39,296 nt of DNA from JBFWVD01 sp050246915 (GCA_050246915.1 JBFWVD010000048.1:1-39296); one strand, 5' to 3'. Numbered from the stretch's first letter, positions 1-10,230 are shown. Notes: generated from the letters alone by a model not told the origin. Program-made: numbers and translations.

Positions 1-1051
1 CGCAGTGATCGAACTCCACCTCACATCCTCCGATCGCGCACGTCTTGTACATCGCCCGCAACGCACGGCGTTGCGCCCGATTCGCCAACCGGCTCTCCCT
101 GCCGCAATCGAGGCGACCGGGCGCCCAGACGACAACACCGTCACGCACCGCGATCCCATGGATCTTCGTCCCCGGTCTCGACAACAAGTCGATGAGGAAC
201 TCGACCGGTACCTCCAGGCCACTCCCCCAGTCGATCTCGACGGTCTCCTTGGTGACATCAACCACCACCGAGATATCGACCCCACCCGCCCGTACCGGCA
301 ACCGATCCCCATTGGGGAGTTTCCCCGTGACGATCGCGGCGAGCGCCAACGCGCGGAGATGGTCCTGTTTGGCGATCGGGTCAACCGGACAATGCTCCGG
401 GACCGCCAACGCATACAACTGAGCGAGGACCGCGTCGAGTTGCGGGATCATCTCCACCGCGAGTGTCGGGTCGAACGCACCAGCGAGATGCCACATACCG
501 GTCTCTTTGTCGACCCACGTCCGACACCGCGTGTCATGACGTTGCCGACCCACACGAGAGATCCCCAACCCCTCACGGATCTCACGCGAGACAGAAGCGA
601 GATGACGGCGGAACGACTCCACCGACTTCGCCTTCGCGGCGTCGATCAACTCATCGACCCGAGAACGCATCACCCGTGACACGGCCGGGTCCTGCGCGCG
701 TAACGACGCGGCCAACACCTCGGCATGCGCTGCGGTGATCGACCCATCCGTCAACGCCTCGGCTACACCGGGCACCCCATCGAGCTGACGGGCCTGTTGC
801 ACCATCCGATCCGCCGCGCCCATCGTGACCCGACACACCGCAGCGACATCACCCTCCGCGACCGACGACACCCGAGCCAGCTCACGCACCACCGCGAGCT
901 TGCGAGCGTGCACCCACGCCAACAGCCGTTCCACCTCACCCAACCGGGCCACGAGACCATCACGATCACCCGGCACCGGCCCGTCAACCGACGTCGCCAA
1001 CGCAACAACAGCCGACGCCGAGTCGCTATCCGGGATGGTCATGGAACTCAT
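1..1051 (-). CDS. DUF222/HNH endonuclease (13E12 family), cut by window edge
   Basis: The reverse strand reads open from an ATG at 1051 to the left edge with no stop, so the C-terminus is missing. The protein begins MSSMTIPDSDSASAVV. Its helical DUF222 region includes VHARKLAVVRELARVS and GSITAAHAEVLAASL, typical of actinobacterial 13E12-repeat proteins. The last visible residues, MYKTCAIGGCEVEFDHC, are the beginning of the HNH zinc/nuclease module: a CxxxxC pair followed by the DH of the first HNH histidine. The family is a predicted HNH nuclease present in many copies in actinobacterial genomes, often linked to repeats or mobile DNA, and its biological role is poorly known. An alternative start is the ATG at 1042. 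The family call is firm; function is inferred from family only. Confidence 0.9.
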   Translation of the reverse strand, partial: MSSMTIPDSDSASAVVALATSVDGPVPGDRDGLVARLGEVERLLAWVHARKLAVVRELARVSSVAEGDVAAVCRVTMGAADRMVQQARQLDGVPGVAEALTDGSITAAHAEVLAASLRAQDPAVSRVMRSRVDELIDAAKAKSVESFRRHLASVSREIREGLGISRVGRQRHDTRCRTWVDKETGMWHLAGAFDPTLAVEMIPQLDAVLAQLYALAVPEHCPVDPIAKQDHLRALALAAIVTGKLPNGDRLPVRAGGVDISVVVDVTKETVEIDWGSGLEVPVEFLIDLLSRPGTKIHGIAVRDGVVVWAPGRLDCGRESRLANRAQRRALRAMYKTCAIGGCEVEFDHC

Positions 1052-1168
1052 GGGAACAGCATGACAAGGGGCTGTAACGAAAAATCGGGGCGACCGTCAC
1101 CAGGACAAACACCGAGCAGCCAGCCACTCGGGCATCAGCAGCCGGCGGGGCCGCGCGAGCATCGCGTC

Positions 1169-1552
1169 GTGGCTGACAAGCGTCGCAAGATCTCGAACCG
1201 GCAGCGGCTGTTGGACTTTGCCCTCAGCTTGCCGGGCGCATGGCAGGACGAGCCATGGGCCGGCGACGTCGTCGCCAAGGTCGGCACGAAGATCTTCGTG
1301 TTCTTCGGCGGAGACGACGGCGAGGCGATCTCGGTGAAGCTCGACGAGTCGCACGCCATGGCATCTGCCGTCCCCGGTGCGAAGCCCACCGGTTACGGCT
1401 TGGGCAAGCACGGCTGGGTCCTCGTGCCCATCACCGGACCCGACGCGCCGGAGCTCACGGTCATCGAGGATTGGATCGAGGAGAGCTACGCCGCACGGGC
1501 GACGAAGAAGTTGATCGCAGAGCTCATCGCCCGCAACGAGTCGGGCTCGTAG
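1169..1552 (+). CDS. MmcQ/YjbR-like protein
   Basis: A 127-aa protein starting VADKRRKISNRQRLLDFALS. It shows the YjbR-like pattern: an N-terminal helix, LPGAWQDEPW, then VAKVGTKIFVFFG, the conserved central strand pair, ending in a helical tail (WIEESYAARATKKLIAEL). The family has a double-wing DNA-binding-like fold (CyaY-like) and no defined reaction. I chose the GTG at 1169 because the length then matches the family (about 115-130 aa). The frame stays open upstream to an ATG at 1061, but that extension is low-complexity and runs into the divergent DUF222 promoter region. It is convergent with the DprA-like gene, from which 124 bp of GC-rich DNA with GGCGGCGG runs separates it. Confidence 0.8.
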   Translation: MADKRRKISNRQRLLDFALSLPGAWQDEPWAGDVVAKVGTKIFVFFGGDDGEAISVKLDESHAMASAVPGAKPTGYGLGKHGWVLVPITGPDAPELTVIEDWIEESYAARATKKLIAELIARNESGS

Positions 1553-1676
1553 CCGTCGGCGGCTCGAGTCGCATGCGAGGTTTGGCCGAATTTCGCCGCC
1601 ATGCGATACAGATCGACCAAACGTCGCGGCTGGCGGCGGGCGGCGGGCGGCGGGGCGACCCGCGAGAAGCGTCGGG

Positions 1677-2645
1677 TCAGTCGAACAGCGGGGACGGGGC
1701 GGCGGGCGGCTCGAACGCAGGAGCGGGAGCAGGCGCCGGCGCCAACTCGGGCACCGACAACATCGCGTCGAGATCGTCGAACGACGACATCGCGAGCCCG
1801 ACCTCCACTTGTAGCCGCTCGTTGCCGGGTCCTTCTCCGTGCCCGCGCCACACCGCCACCCGACCCGTACGCTGGACAATGGCCTCCACGGCGCCCGACC
1901 AGGTGATGCCGCTCGCCTTCAGGCACGACACGACCAATGTCAATTGGGACTGCGCGTAGATGAGCTTGCTGCGGCCGGTTGCGTTGGCGTTGGTGAACGA
2001 CACGTCGGGGCCGTACGGCGTGCACAACGCGAAGTGACCCGAGTACACCGATCGGCGCACATCGGGTTGTCGCAGCGTTCGCCGCAACGGCTCTGCCAGC
2101 ATCACGACCGCTGACCCCTGAGAAGTGAGTGCCGCATTCACTGCCGCATGTTCGAGCCCACTGGTGAATCCCGTGACCAACGTCCGGCCCATCGCCGCCA
2201 CATGTTCACCTGCCGATCGCGCCACAGCGAGTGCCACCTCAGATGAGTCCCGACTCCCCACCACTGCGATGCCGGGCCCATCCAGCAGGGCCACTGCGCC
2301 GGCGCAATAGAGCAGCGGCGGGGCACGATGGCCGAGTCGTTCGACAAGCCGACGCGGTGCGTGTTCGTCGAACGGTGTCAGCACCGAAACGCCCGATGAG
2401 TCCAAGCGCTCCAGCTCGAACGCCATGGCGGTGCCCCGGTCGACGAGGCGGGCAACCCGGGTTGACAGCACCTCGTCGAGCCCGTACGACGCCACCAAGG
2501 ACGATACCGTTGCACCCAACAGCGCACCGGGCGTGGCCACGACCGATCGCAGCATCCAGTACTCACTGGCCTTCAGCGGTGCGACGTCATCACCGGACAA
2601 TCGCGCCGAGAGCAACACCGTGGCCAGCGAGTCGGGCGAACGCAT
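1677..2645 (-). CDS. DprA-like DNA-processing protein
   Basis: A 322-aa protein beginning MRSPDSLATVLLSARLSG. The central Rossmann-type core carries DprA signatures: GIAVVGSRDSSEVAL, then GRTLVTGFTSGLEHAAVNAAL in the place of the usual SGLARGID-x-x-AH loop, a strand ending AVVMLAEP, and a C-terminal GPGNERL followed by a D-D-L-x-x-M helix. The usual strict GIDxxAH is replaced by GLEHAAV, so this is a divergent member. A Pro-Ala tail (APAPAPAPAF) ends the protein. DprA proteins bind single-stranded DNA and load RecA during natural transformation, and DprA-like domains also occur in conflict systems. The start ATG lies only 2 bp after the stop of the RecQ-fusion gene, so the two are almost certainly co-transcribed and probably co-translated. 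Confidence 0.82.
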   Translation of the reverse strand: MRSPDSLATVLLSARLSGDDVAPLKASEYWMLRSVVATPGALLGATVSSLVASYGLDEVLSTRVARLVDRGTAMAFELERLDSSGVSVLTPFDEHAPRRLVERLGHRAPPLLYCAGAVALLDGPGIAVVGSRDSSEVALAVARSAGEHVAAMGRTLVTGFTSGLEHAAVNAALTSQGSAVVMLAEPLRRTLRQPDVRRSVYSGHFALCTPYGPDVSFTNANATGRSKLIYAQSQLTLVVSCLKASGITWSGAVEAIVQRTGRVAVWRGHGEGPGNERLQVEVGLAMSSFDDLDAMLSVPELAPAPAPAPAFEPPAAPSPLFD

Positions 2646-2647
2646 GG

Positions 2648-4753
<2,106 letters not shown>

Positions 4754-4795
4754 GACCGTGCCATCGTGTCACTGGGGTGTGATGAAAACCGGCAA

Positions 4796-4852
4796 GCGAG
4801 GCAAGTTTCGAACGGTGTGATCGCTGAGCGATCTGAAAGCTCGAGACCTCGC
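4796..4852. repeat. Palindromic repeat family 1, copy A (degenerate)
   Basis: An imperfect hairpin with outer arms GCGAGG/CCTCGC, then GTTTCGA/TCGAGAC and an inner GATCGCTGAGCGATC stem. It lies between the RecQ-fusion start and the LuxR stop. It shares the TTTCGAA...GTGATCGCTGAGCGATC core with copies near 8409, 12826, 14381, 17349 and 19481. Confidence 0.7.
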
Positions 4853-4888
4853 AGAGCGACCGACCGTGATCGACCGTGACCGAACGGA

Positions 4889-7489
4889 TCAGGTACCGGT
4901 GATGTAACGGCCCAGTTCGGTGCGGTTGGTGATGGCGAGCTTGGTGTAGATGCTGCGCAGATGGGCGTTGACGGTGCGCACCGAGAGATGCAGCGCTGCG
5001 GCAACCTCTTTGTCGGAGCGTCCGTTGGCCACCAGCGCCGCCACCTCTTGCTCACGGGCGGTGAGCACGTCGGCGGGCCGATGAGGGTCGATGAGGGTCG
5101 CGCCCAGGTTGATGTCCACCGCCAGCTCACGAGCCCGAGCTCCAGCAGCATTGGCGAGCATCTGACGACCTGCCGACGCGTGCGCGTGTGACGCTTGGGC
5201 AAAGGCATCACAGGCGAACCAGCGATACCCGAGATCCACGTAGCGCTCACCGCACCCGGCGAGTGCACGGCCGTCGCCGACGGCAGCGGCGTTGACGTGA
5301 TCGACCATGGTCGGAGCGAGCTGCCCGCCCACATGCACTGCTGCCGCTCTCATAGTGGCGTCAACAACAATTGCGTGCCCGTTGCGCAACGCCAGATAGC
5401 CGGCCAGCAGTTCGGTGAACCACCACGACGCGTCGCTGGCCTGACGGCTGGCCACGAGAACATGTTCGAGCGAGAACGTCGGCCCACAGCAGGCGCGGGC
5501 GAGCGACTCGAGCGGTTGCGCAAAGGGCCAGCGGCTGGGGATGATCGCTTCGTTCGTCTCGTCCCCCAACAGCGATCGGGTGACGAGCAGCAACGGTCGA
5601 GCGAAGTCCCCCATCACTGGTTCGCAGGTCGGCGCGCCAGTTGCCGACTCCGAGAGCAGCTGAGCTGCAAGCGTGAGATCGCCGGCCAGCAGATGGGCGT
5701 ATCCCAGTACGAACCCCCAACGCACACGAGCGGTGTGATCGCTGTCGTCGAGGGCGTCTTGATGGAAGGGCCGGGCGAACTCGATGGCCTCGCGCACGCG
5801 TCCTTGCGCGGCGAGCGCGCACGTGTGGTTGGAGACCTTGCGCACGTGGGCGAAGGGCATCAGCGTCGCGTCGATCGATCGGCGACCGCTCGCCTCGACA
5901 ACCCGGGTTGACAAGGCAACGTCACCAGATCCGAACGGGGCAGTTCCCAAGACGGTCATCGCATAGGAGCGGGCGAACACGTCATCACTGACGGCCAACA
6001 CCGACTCGGCCCGTTCGATGCACGTCAACGTACGACCAGCGAGCAACTCGGTGACGGCCAGCACGGCGTGACGCATCGGTTGCTCTGCAGGTGAGGTACG
6101 CCCGGACAGGAGCAGCTCTTCAGCCCCGTCCACGTCGCCGCACCCCCAACCTTGCGATGCCGCCAGCGTGCACAGGAGGAACTCGCGGTCGGGGGCATCG
6201 ATCGGGCACGCGGCCAGTTGTGCCCGCAGAAGATCGATGGAGTCGCGGGCGCGCCCCTGCCGCGCCTGGCTCTGCGCAAGAAGAATTGACATCGATCGGT
6301 CGGCACCGGCCTCGATCGCCCTGAGCGCGAACTGCTCGCACACGACCATCTGACCGGCCTGCCAGGCGCGCGCCGCGGCCGCGCTCATGAGGCCGACATC
6401 ATCGACCTGGCCGGCCGCTGTCCGCCACGATGCGAGGCGCAGCACATCCTCACCATTGGCCGAGGCGACCTCGGCAAGGGCGTCAGCAAGACGTGCATAG
6501 ATGCGCTTGATCGCAGTGTGAGGGATGGCGGCTCGAACGACCTGCCCGTAGATCGGATGGATGAGACGCGCGACCGCGTTGTCGGGGTGTTCAGCGATCG
6601 ACACCAGCTGCTGACGCTCGAGCGCTTCGCATCGCGCCGGGTCGAAGAGTCGATGGAGGATGTCGACCTCCAACGGTTCGCCGAGTGCCAGCGCCTCGAG
6701 GATCAAACGATCCTCAGCGCACAGAGCGGTGAGCCGGCTCTCGATGAGATCGTTGAGACGTGGGGCCACCACCGGCTCGGTGACCCATCGCAAGGTTCCT
6801 TGACACTCATCGAGCGCACCCGCGCCGACGTTGGAGATGACCAGCTCCCGCAGGAACAACACGTTGCCGAGGGTGAGCTCCCAGATGCGCGATTCGACCG
6901 ACGGGTCGAGCGGGCATCCGACGACCGCTTCCACCAGCGCTTCGCTCTCACGACGCGACAGCGGCTGCAGTTCGATGCGCCGGGCGAGCTGGTCCTTCCA
7001 CAACGCGGTGATGGGATCGGGTGCTGGCTGGCCGGAGGTGACGGTGATCGCCACCGACGCTGAACCGCTGGCGACCAACAGATGCACGAGCGCGCACGAG
7101 GCACTGTCGAGCAGGTGCGCGTCGTCGACGGTGATGAGGAGGCGCTTTTTCCCGGCATTGGCCCGCAGATGGTGGAGCGTCGAGCGGATGAGGGTCTCGT
7201 TGGAGACCTGACCGAGGTCGGGGAGCAGCGGAGCCACGGCGGCGAGGGGGATGTCGCTGCCGGCCCGAGTGCCGAACACCGATTCCACATGCCAGCCCGC
7301 GTCGCAGGCCCACGACGCGAGTTCTCGGCACAGGCGGGTCTTGCCGACCCCGGGTTGCCCGGCCAGCACCACGCTCCCGTTGGTGAGGAGATCCCGGCAG
7401 GCTTCGAATTCGACCTGTCGGGCGACGAGCGGCCAGCGGGCGGCCAACGCCTCGGTCGATCGATTCATCGCCACTTCCGACTCCGCCAC
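4889..7489 (-). CDS. LAL-type LuxR-family transcriptional regulator with AAA ATPase
   Basis: An 866-aa protein with the layout of large ATP-binding LuxR regulators (MalT/LAL type). Walker A is GQPGVGKT at residues 44-51 and Walker B LLITVDDAHLLD at about 117-128. A long helical, TPR-like middle follows. The C-terminal LuxR helix-turn-helix (LTAREQEVAALVANGRSDKE, then SVRTVNAHL) occupies roughly the last 65 residues. Such proteins usually sense a ligand through the repeat region and activate transcription. No target can be read from the sequence. An alternative start, ATG at 7468 (MNRSTEAL), would remove seven residues. It lies on the same strand as the RecQ/DprA operon but 135 bp away and separated by a palindromic repeat, so it is probably a separate transcription unit. 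Confidence 0.93.
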   Translation of the reverse strand: MAESEVAMNRSTEALAARWPLVARQVEFEACRDLLTNGSVVLAGQPGVGKTRLCRELASWACDAGWHVESVFGTRAGSDIPLAAVAPLLPDLGQVSNETLIRSTLHHLRANAGKKRLLITVDDAHLLDSASCALVHLLVASGSASVAITVTSGQPAPDPITALWKDQLARRIELQPLSRRESEALVEAVVGCPLDPSVESRIWELTLGNVLFLRELVISNVGAGALDECQGTLRWVTEPVVAPRLNDLIESRLTALCAEDRLILEALALGEPLEVDILHRLFDPARCEALERQQLVSIAEHPDNAVARLIHPIYGQVVRAAIPHTAIKRIYARLADALAEVASANGEDVLRLASWRTAAGQVDDVGLMSAAAARAWQAGQMVVCEQFALRAIEAGADRSMSILLAQSQARQGRARDSIDLLRAQLAACPIDAPDREFLLCTLAASQGWGCGDVDGAEELLLSGRTSPAEQPMRHAVLAVTELLAGRTLTCIERAESVLAVSDDVFARSYAMTVLGTAPFGSGDVALSTRVVEASGRRSIDATLMPFAHVRKVSNHTCALAAQGRVREAIEFARPFHQDALDDSDHTARVRWGFVLGYAHLLAGDLTLAAQLLSESATGAPTCEPVMGDFARPLLLVTRSLLGDETNEAIIPSRWPFAQPLESLARACCGPTFSLEHVLVASRQASDASWWFTELLAGYLALRNGHAIVVDATMRAAAVHVGGQLAPTMVDHVNAAAVGDGRALAGCGERYVDLGYRWFACDAFAQASHAHASAGRQMLANAAGARARELAVDINLGATLIDPHRPADVLTAREQEVAALVANGRSDKEVAAALHLSVRTVNAHLRSIYTKLAITNRTELGRYITGT

Positions 7490-7598
7490 GTCACGTTGGC
7501 GTCAGTATCGCAGTCGCCAGCGGGGTCATGACCAGCCGGAGCACGACGAATCGCGACCGAATCAGGACCCGACCGGCTCCGGGGCCCAGTGCACCCGT

Positions 7599-7643
7599 CT
7601 AGGCAATCGCTCGGCCGATGGGACACTCGGCTAGGCAATCGCT
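7599..7643. repeat. Two-copy direct repeat CTAGGCAATCGCT
   Basis: The 13-mer CTAGGCAATCGCT occurs at 7599-7611 and again at 7631-7643, each followed by a GGCCGATG-like or GCCGATG segment, giving a period of 32 bp. It sits in the 346-bp gap upstream of the LuxR gene. It may be a regulator-binding pair or the trace of a small duplication. Confidence 0.6.
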
Positions 7644-7693
7644 GCCGATGCGCTCGGTCCTCCTCGCAGCGCCATCGCCAGGTGGACGACGGG

Positions 7694-7843
7694 ATGGAAG
7701 CCGTGATCGACGAGCTGCCCGTGGTCTACGCCCGAGCTCTGCGAATGGAGTCGGCCGGGTCCAGCACCAACTGCACGGGTCATTGCCGAGCAGGAGCCGG
7801 TCGGGCGCGCGCCGACACCCGCTGTCGGGCAGCCCTCAGCTGA
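7694..7843 (+). pseudogene. Possible relic of a regulator/sigma-like N-terminal segment
   Basis: A short open frame from an ATG at 7694 reads MEAVIDELPVVYARALRMES. I recognise this as close to a segment (I-x-x-LP-x-VYARAL-RL) common near helix-turn-helix regions of actinobacterial regulators, which normally continues with a G-x-x-x-x-x-IA-x-x-LG helix. Here that continuation is absent: the frame turns into Cys/Arg-rich sequence (SSTNCTGHCRAGAGR) and stops at 7843. This looks like a truncated or frameshifted gene. It could also be a chance ORF. The rest of 7490-7835 shows no gene. Confidence 0.4.
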
Positions 7844-8231
7844 CCTTCCAGTCGACGCGACCGGGCTGGATGACGTAGGTGACCTTGGAGGTCACGGCCG
7901 GGTTGGTGAACTGCACCGAGACCTTGCGGTTCTTGCCGCCGGCGTCCTTCACCTTGTACGACCAACCGGGGTAGCTGATGGCGTCCACGAAGGTGAGGCT
8001 CTTGCCGGGCACGGAGTGCACGGTCACGCAACCGGCCTCGTAGTACTGGTCGCCGACGATGAAGTCGACCTGGTTGGTGATGTCGACGGAGCCGTCGGTG
8101 TAGGTGACGGTCTCGAGGTTGCAGCTGCCCACTTCACCGGTCGATGCCGACCCGAGGGATGGGCCGAAGGCGGCGGTGGTGATGGCGGCGGCGCCGACGA
8201 GGACACTGACGGCGGTACGAACTGGACGCAC
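7836..8231 (-). CDS. Small secreted protein of unknown function
   Basis: A 131-aa protein starting at a GTG (RPVRTAVSVLVGAAAITTAA follows the initiator), with a CAGGAG ribosome site six bases upstream; this site decides the start, although the frame remains open further up. Two arginines and an Ala/Val-rich hydrophobic stretch up to about residue 20, then GPSLGSASTGE, make a standard Sec signal peptide. The mature part (about 100 aa) looks beta-rich, with two cysteines (GSCNLE and EAGCVTV) that could form a disulfide, and strands such as TYVIQPGRVDWKVS at the end. I do not recognise the family. An inverted repeat lies 80-110 bp upstream. Confidence 0.78.
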   Translation of the reverse strand: MRPVRTAVSVLVGAAAITTAAFGPSLGSASTGEVGSCNLETVTYTDGSVDITNQVDFIVGDQYYEAGCVTVHSVPGKSLTFVDAISYPGWSYKVKDAGGKNRKVSVQFTNPAVTSKVTYVIQPGRVDWKVS

Positions 8232-8310
8232 GATGAACTCCTGGGGGCACGTGTGGATGACCACCGTGGACCAGGGCCCGATCTCGTCAACGGCTACAAG
8301 CATCATCGGG

Positions 8311-8340
8311 AAGGTCGGGGGCAGCGTGGACCCCGACCTT
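8311..8340. promoter_or_regulatory. Perfect 10-bp inverted repeat upstream of the secreted protein gene
   Basis: AAGGTCGGGG and CCCCGACCTT are exact reverse complements separated by 10 bp. The site is 80 bp upstream of the GTG at 8231 on the minus strand. It could be an operator in the promoter region or an RNA hairpin in the leader. There is no T-tract on either side, so an intrinsic terminator is less likely. Confidence 0.55.
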
Positions 8341-8408
8341 GGTCGTAGTACCCCCGACTGGAGAGGCCCGCCTCCCCCTGGCCCGGTTCCTCGGTCCCCG
8401 CCTCCTCG

Positions 8409-8457
8409 GAAGTTTCGAAGGTTGTGATCGGTGAGCGATCTCAACCTTCGTGGCTTC
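8409..8457. repeat. Palindromic repeat family 1, copy B
   Basis: GAAGTTTCGAAGGTTG followed by TGATCGGTGAGCGATC and CAACCTTCGTGGCTTC: near-perfect arms around a GTGA loop. It is located between the divergently oriented secreted-protein and sigma-like genes. Confidence 0.85.
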
Positions 8458-8610
8458 GCGGCGGCGGGCCGGGCCGGGGGGTCCGCTCCAGAAAACATCA
8501 CACCCCCTCTTCACACTGGTCCTCGTCGAGGTTGCCGGCGGCTCGGCCGGCCTCCTCGATGCGGGTCCGCCCTCACGGCGCACCCGGGTTCGACCCATCA
8601 CACCAGTGCC

Positions 8611-8624
8611 AGGAGGCCCACATC
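8611..8624 (+). promoter_or_regulatory. Strong ribosome-binding site in front of an in-frame ATC codon
   Basis: A perfect AGGAGG at 8611-8616 is followed after five bases by ATC at 8622, which is in frame with the sigma-like protein. No ATG, GTG or TTG lies at the expected spacing. The first in-frame ATG is 51 bases downstream at 8673 and has no comparable ribosome site. This suggests a non-canonical AUC start, or a point change from GTG/ATG. Confidence 0.45.
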
Positions 8625-8672
8625 ACCAACACCGGCAACACACTCGCCCAGGTCAGCGACCTGGCACACACC

Positions 8673-9317
8673 ATGTCGGGGGTCGTACAGCGTGACCCTC
8701 AGGCCATCGCCGAGTTCTATGCTGTGGCCACACCACACGTGCAGCGCATGGCCTGCGCCGCCCTCCGGAGCCTCGGGGTGCGGCCCGAGGCCGACCGGGT
8801 GCACGACATCGTCGGGAACGTTCTCGTGTACCTGGTCGAGCATGCCGCCGCATGGCGTCCCGAGGCGGGGGCCACCCCGTGGCTGTGGGCGCGGCGACGC
8901 ATCCGGTCCGAGGCGGCTCGCAGCGTCGGGCAATTCGCCGAACCGCTCGATGAGTCCCACGAACTCGCCGAGACATCGACGTCAACTCCGGTTGACGATG
9001 TGGAGCCGTACTGGGTCATGGTGAAGGTCAGCAACACCAACCCGCGCGTCGCCGCGGTGTACGCCGCGCTGCAGGCCAATGTCTCCATCCGGGACATGCG
9101 CATCTGGCTACGGGTGTTGGACGAAACAGCGCTCGGTAACCCGTCGCCGTCCAACGTCGTGGCACTCGAGTTCGAGATGACGCCAGCCGCAGTGCGCAAG
9201 GTGTGCCAGCGGGTTCGGGAGAAGCTCCCCGATCTCGCTGGCCCCCCTGCCCCGGCGGTGGACGCCCCTGCGTCGGAGGTCGTAGACGTGTCGTGTTCCA
9301 TGGCCCGGTGCTCTTGA
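8673..9317 (+). CDS. Sigma-70/ECF-like regulator
   Basis: 214 aa from the first in-frame ATG (MSGVVQRDPQAIAEFY); it would be 231 aa from the ATC at 8622. The first ~90 residues resemble a sigma-70 region 2: IAEFYAVATPHVQRMACAAL, then DRVHDIVGNVLVYLVEHAA, a Trp-containing WLWARRRIRSEAAR at the position of the core-binding/-10 helix. The C-terminal part has VALEFEMTPAAVRKVCQRVR, a plausible region-4 helix-turn-helix. The spacing and the extra segment between are unusual (NVSIRDMRIWLRVLDE). The call is sigma-like rather than certain. No anti-sigma factor with a membrane segment is adjacent; the next gene, 82 bp downstream, encodes a VWA protein. Confidence 0.62.
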   Translation: MSGVVQRDPQAIAEFYAVATPHVQRMACAALRSLGVRPEADRVHDIVGNVLVYLVEHAAAWRPEAGATPWLWARRRIRSEAARSVGQFAEPLDESHELAETSTSTPVDDVEPYWVMVKVSNTNPRVAAVYAALQANVSIRDMRIWLRVLDETALGNPSPSNVVALEFEMTPAAVRKVCQRVREKLPDLAGPPAPAVDAPASEVVDVSCSMARCS

Positions 9318-9361
9318 GCCCCGGTCATGCCGTGTCACACCGACGGCGCACCTGGTGATGT

Positions 9362-9380
9362 CATCACGAACGTCGTGATG
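9362..9380. promoter_or_regulatory. Inverted repeat upstream of the VWA gene
   Basis: CATCACGA and TCGTGATG are exact 8-bp arms around ACG. The palindrome ends 7 bp before the ribosome site (GAAAGGA) and 19 bp before the GTG of the VWA gene, the position of a repressor operator or a leader hairpin. Confidence 0.55.
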
Positions 9381-9399
9381 CGCCATCGAAAGGACCCAC

Positions 9400-10086
9400 G
9401 TGGCCGACGACGCAACGCCCATCGTGCACCTCTACATCCTACTCGACCGCTCGGGATCCATGCAGTCCATGGTCGGTAGCGTTCTCGAAGGTTTCAACGG
9501 CCTGCTCGACAAGCAACTCGCCGACGGGCCCGATGCGCGTGTGACGTTGGTGCAGTTCGACAGCCACGATCCTCACGAGGTCATCGCCGATGGGGTTCCC
9601 ATCGCCGAGATGGTGCCGCTCACGGTTCAGGTCTTCGAGCCTCGCGGTGGCACTCCCCTGCTCGATGCCACCGGCCGCATGATCGGGCGAGCGGCGGCGC
9701 ATCGAGCAGGGCTACTGGAACAAGGCCATCCGGCCGAGCAGATCGTGATGGTCACCATCACCGATGGCGAGGAGAACCAGAGTCATGAGTTCAATCGCCA
9801 GCAGTTGGTCGAGCTGGTCACTGCCAAGACCGCCGAGGGCTGGTCGTTCGTGTACCTCGGCGCCGGCATCGACGCCTATAGCGATGCCGAAGCCCTGGGC
9901 TACGACCCGCGTTCGGTGCAGGCATGGGCACCCGATGCCACGGGGGCCGGTGAGGCGTTCGCCAGCTTGTCGCTGAAGACCCAGGACATGCGGCGCAAGG
10001 TCCGCGGCCGCGAACTCATCGACCAGGCCGACTTCTTCGAAGGCGACAAGCCGGCCGAGAGCGACCGACGCCGTCGAGGGAAGTAG
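9400..10086 (+). CDS. VWA-domain protein with intact MIDAS
   Basis: A 228-aa protein from a GTG with the ribosome site GAAAGGA. A von Willebrand factor A domain fills most of it. The metal-ion-dependent adhesion site is complete: DRSGSM at residues 16-21 (DxSxS), the conserved Thr in RGGTPLLDA, and the Asp in TITDGEENQS. No signal peptide or membrane segment is visible, so it is a cytoplasmic VWA protein. The charged C-terminal tail (DFFEGDKPAESDRRRRGK) looks disordered. Cytoplasmic VWA proteins often work with AAA ATPases or in tellurite/TerY-like or conflict systems, but no such partner is adjacent. The sigma-like gene lies 82 bp upstream on the same strand. Confidence 0.88.
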   Translation: MADDATPIVHLYILLDRSGSMQSMVGSVLEGFNGLLDKQLADGPDARVTLVQFDSHDPHEVIADGVPIAEMVPLTVQVFEPRGGTPLLDATGRMIGRAAAHRAGLLEQGHPAEQIVMVTITDGEENQSHEFNRQQLVELVTAKTAEGWSFVYLGAGIDAYSDAEALGYDPRSVQAWAPDATGAGEAFASLSLKTQDMRRKVRGRELIDQADFFEGDKPAESDRRRRGK

Positions 10087-10189
10087 GTCGTCCGGCCGGA
10101 GCCGCCACGATGGCGATCGCCTCACCCAGACGGGCGGTGTGAATGGTGCGTCGCCCGGCGGCCCATGTCGGTCGAACCGCCGACAACGA

Positions 10190-10230
10190 CTTTTCGGAGT
10201 TTTGGTCAGGGTGACCAGAACTCCGAAAAG
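10190..10230. repeat. Palindromic repeat family 2, copy A
   Basis: CTTTTCGGAGTTTTGGTCA, loop GGG, then TGACCAGAACTCCGAAAAG: 19-bp arms with one G/T-type mismatch. It lies between the convergent VWA and VOC genes, so it may also act as a bidirectional terminator. Related copies occur at 12634 and 17239. Confidence 0.85.
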
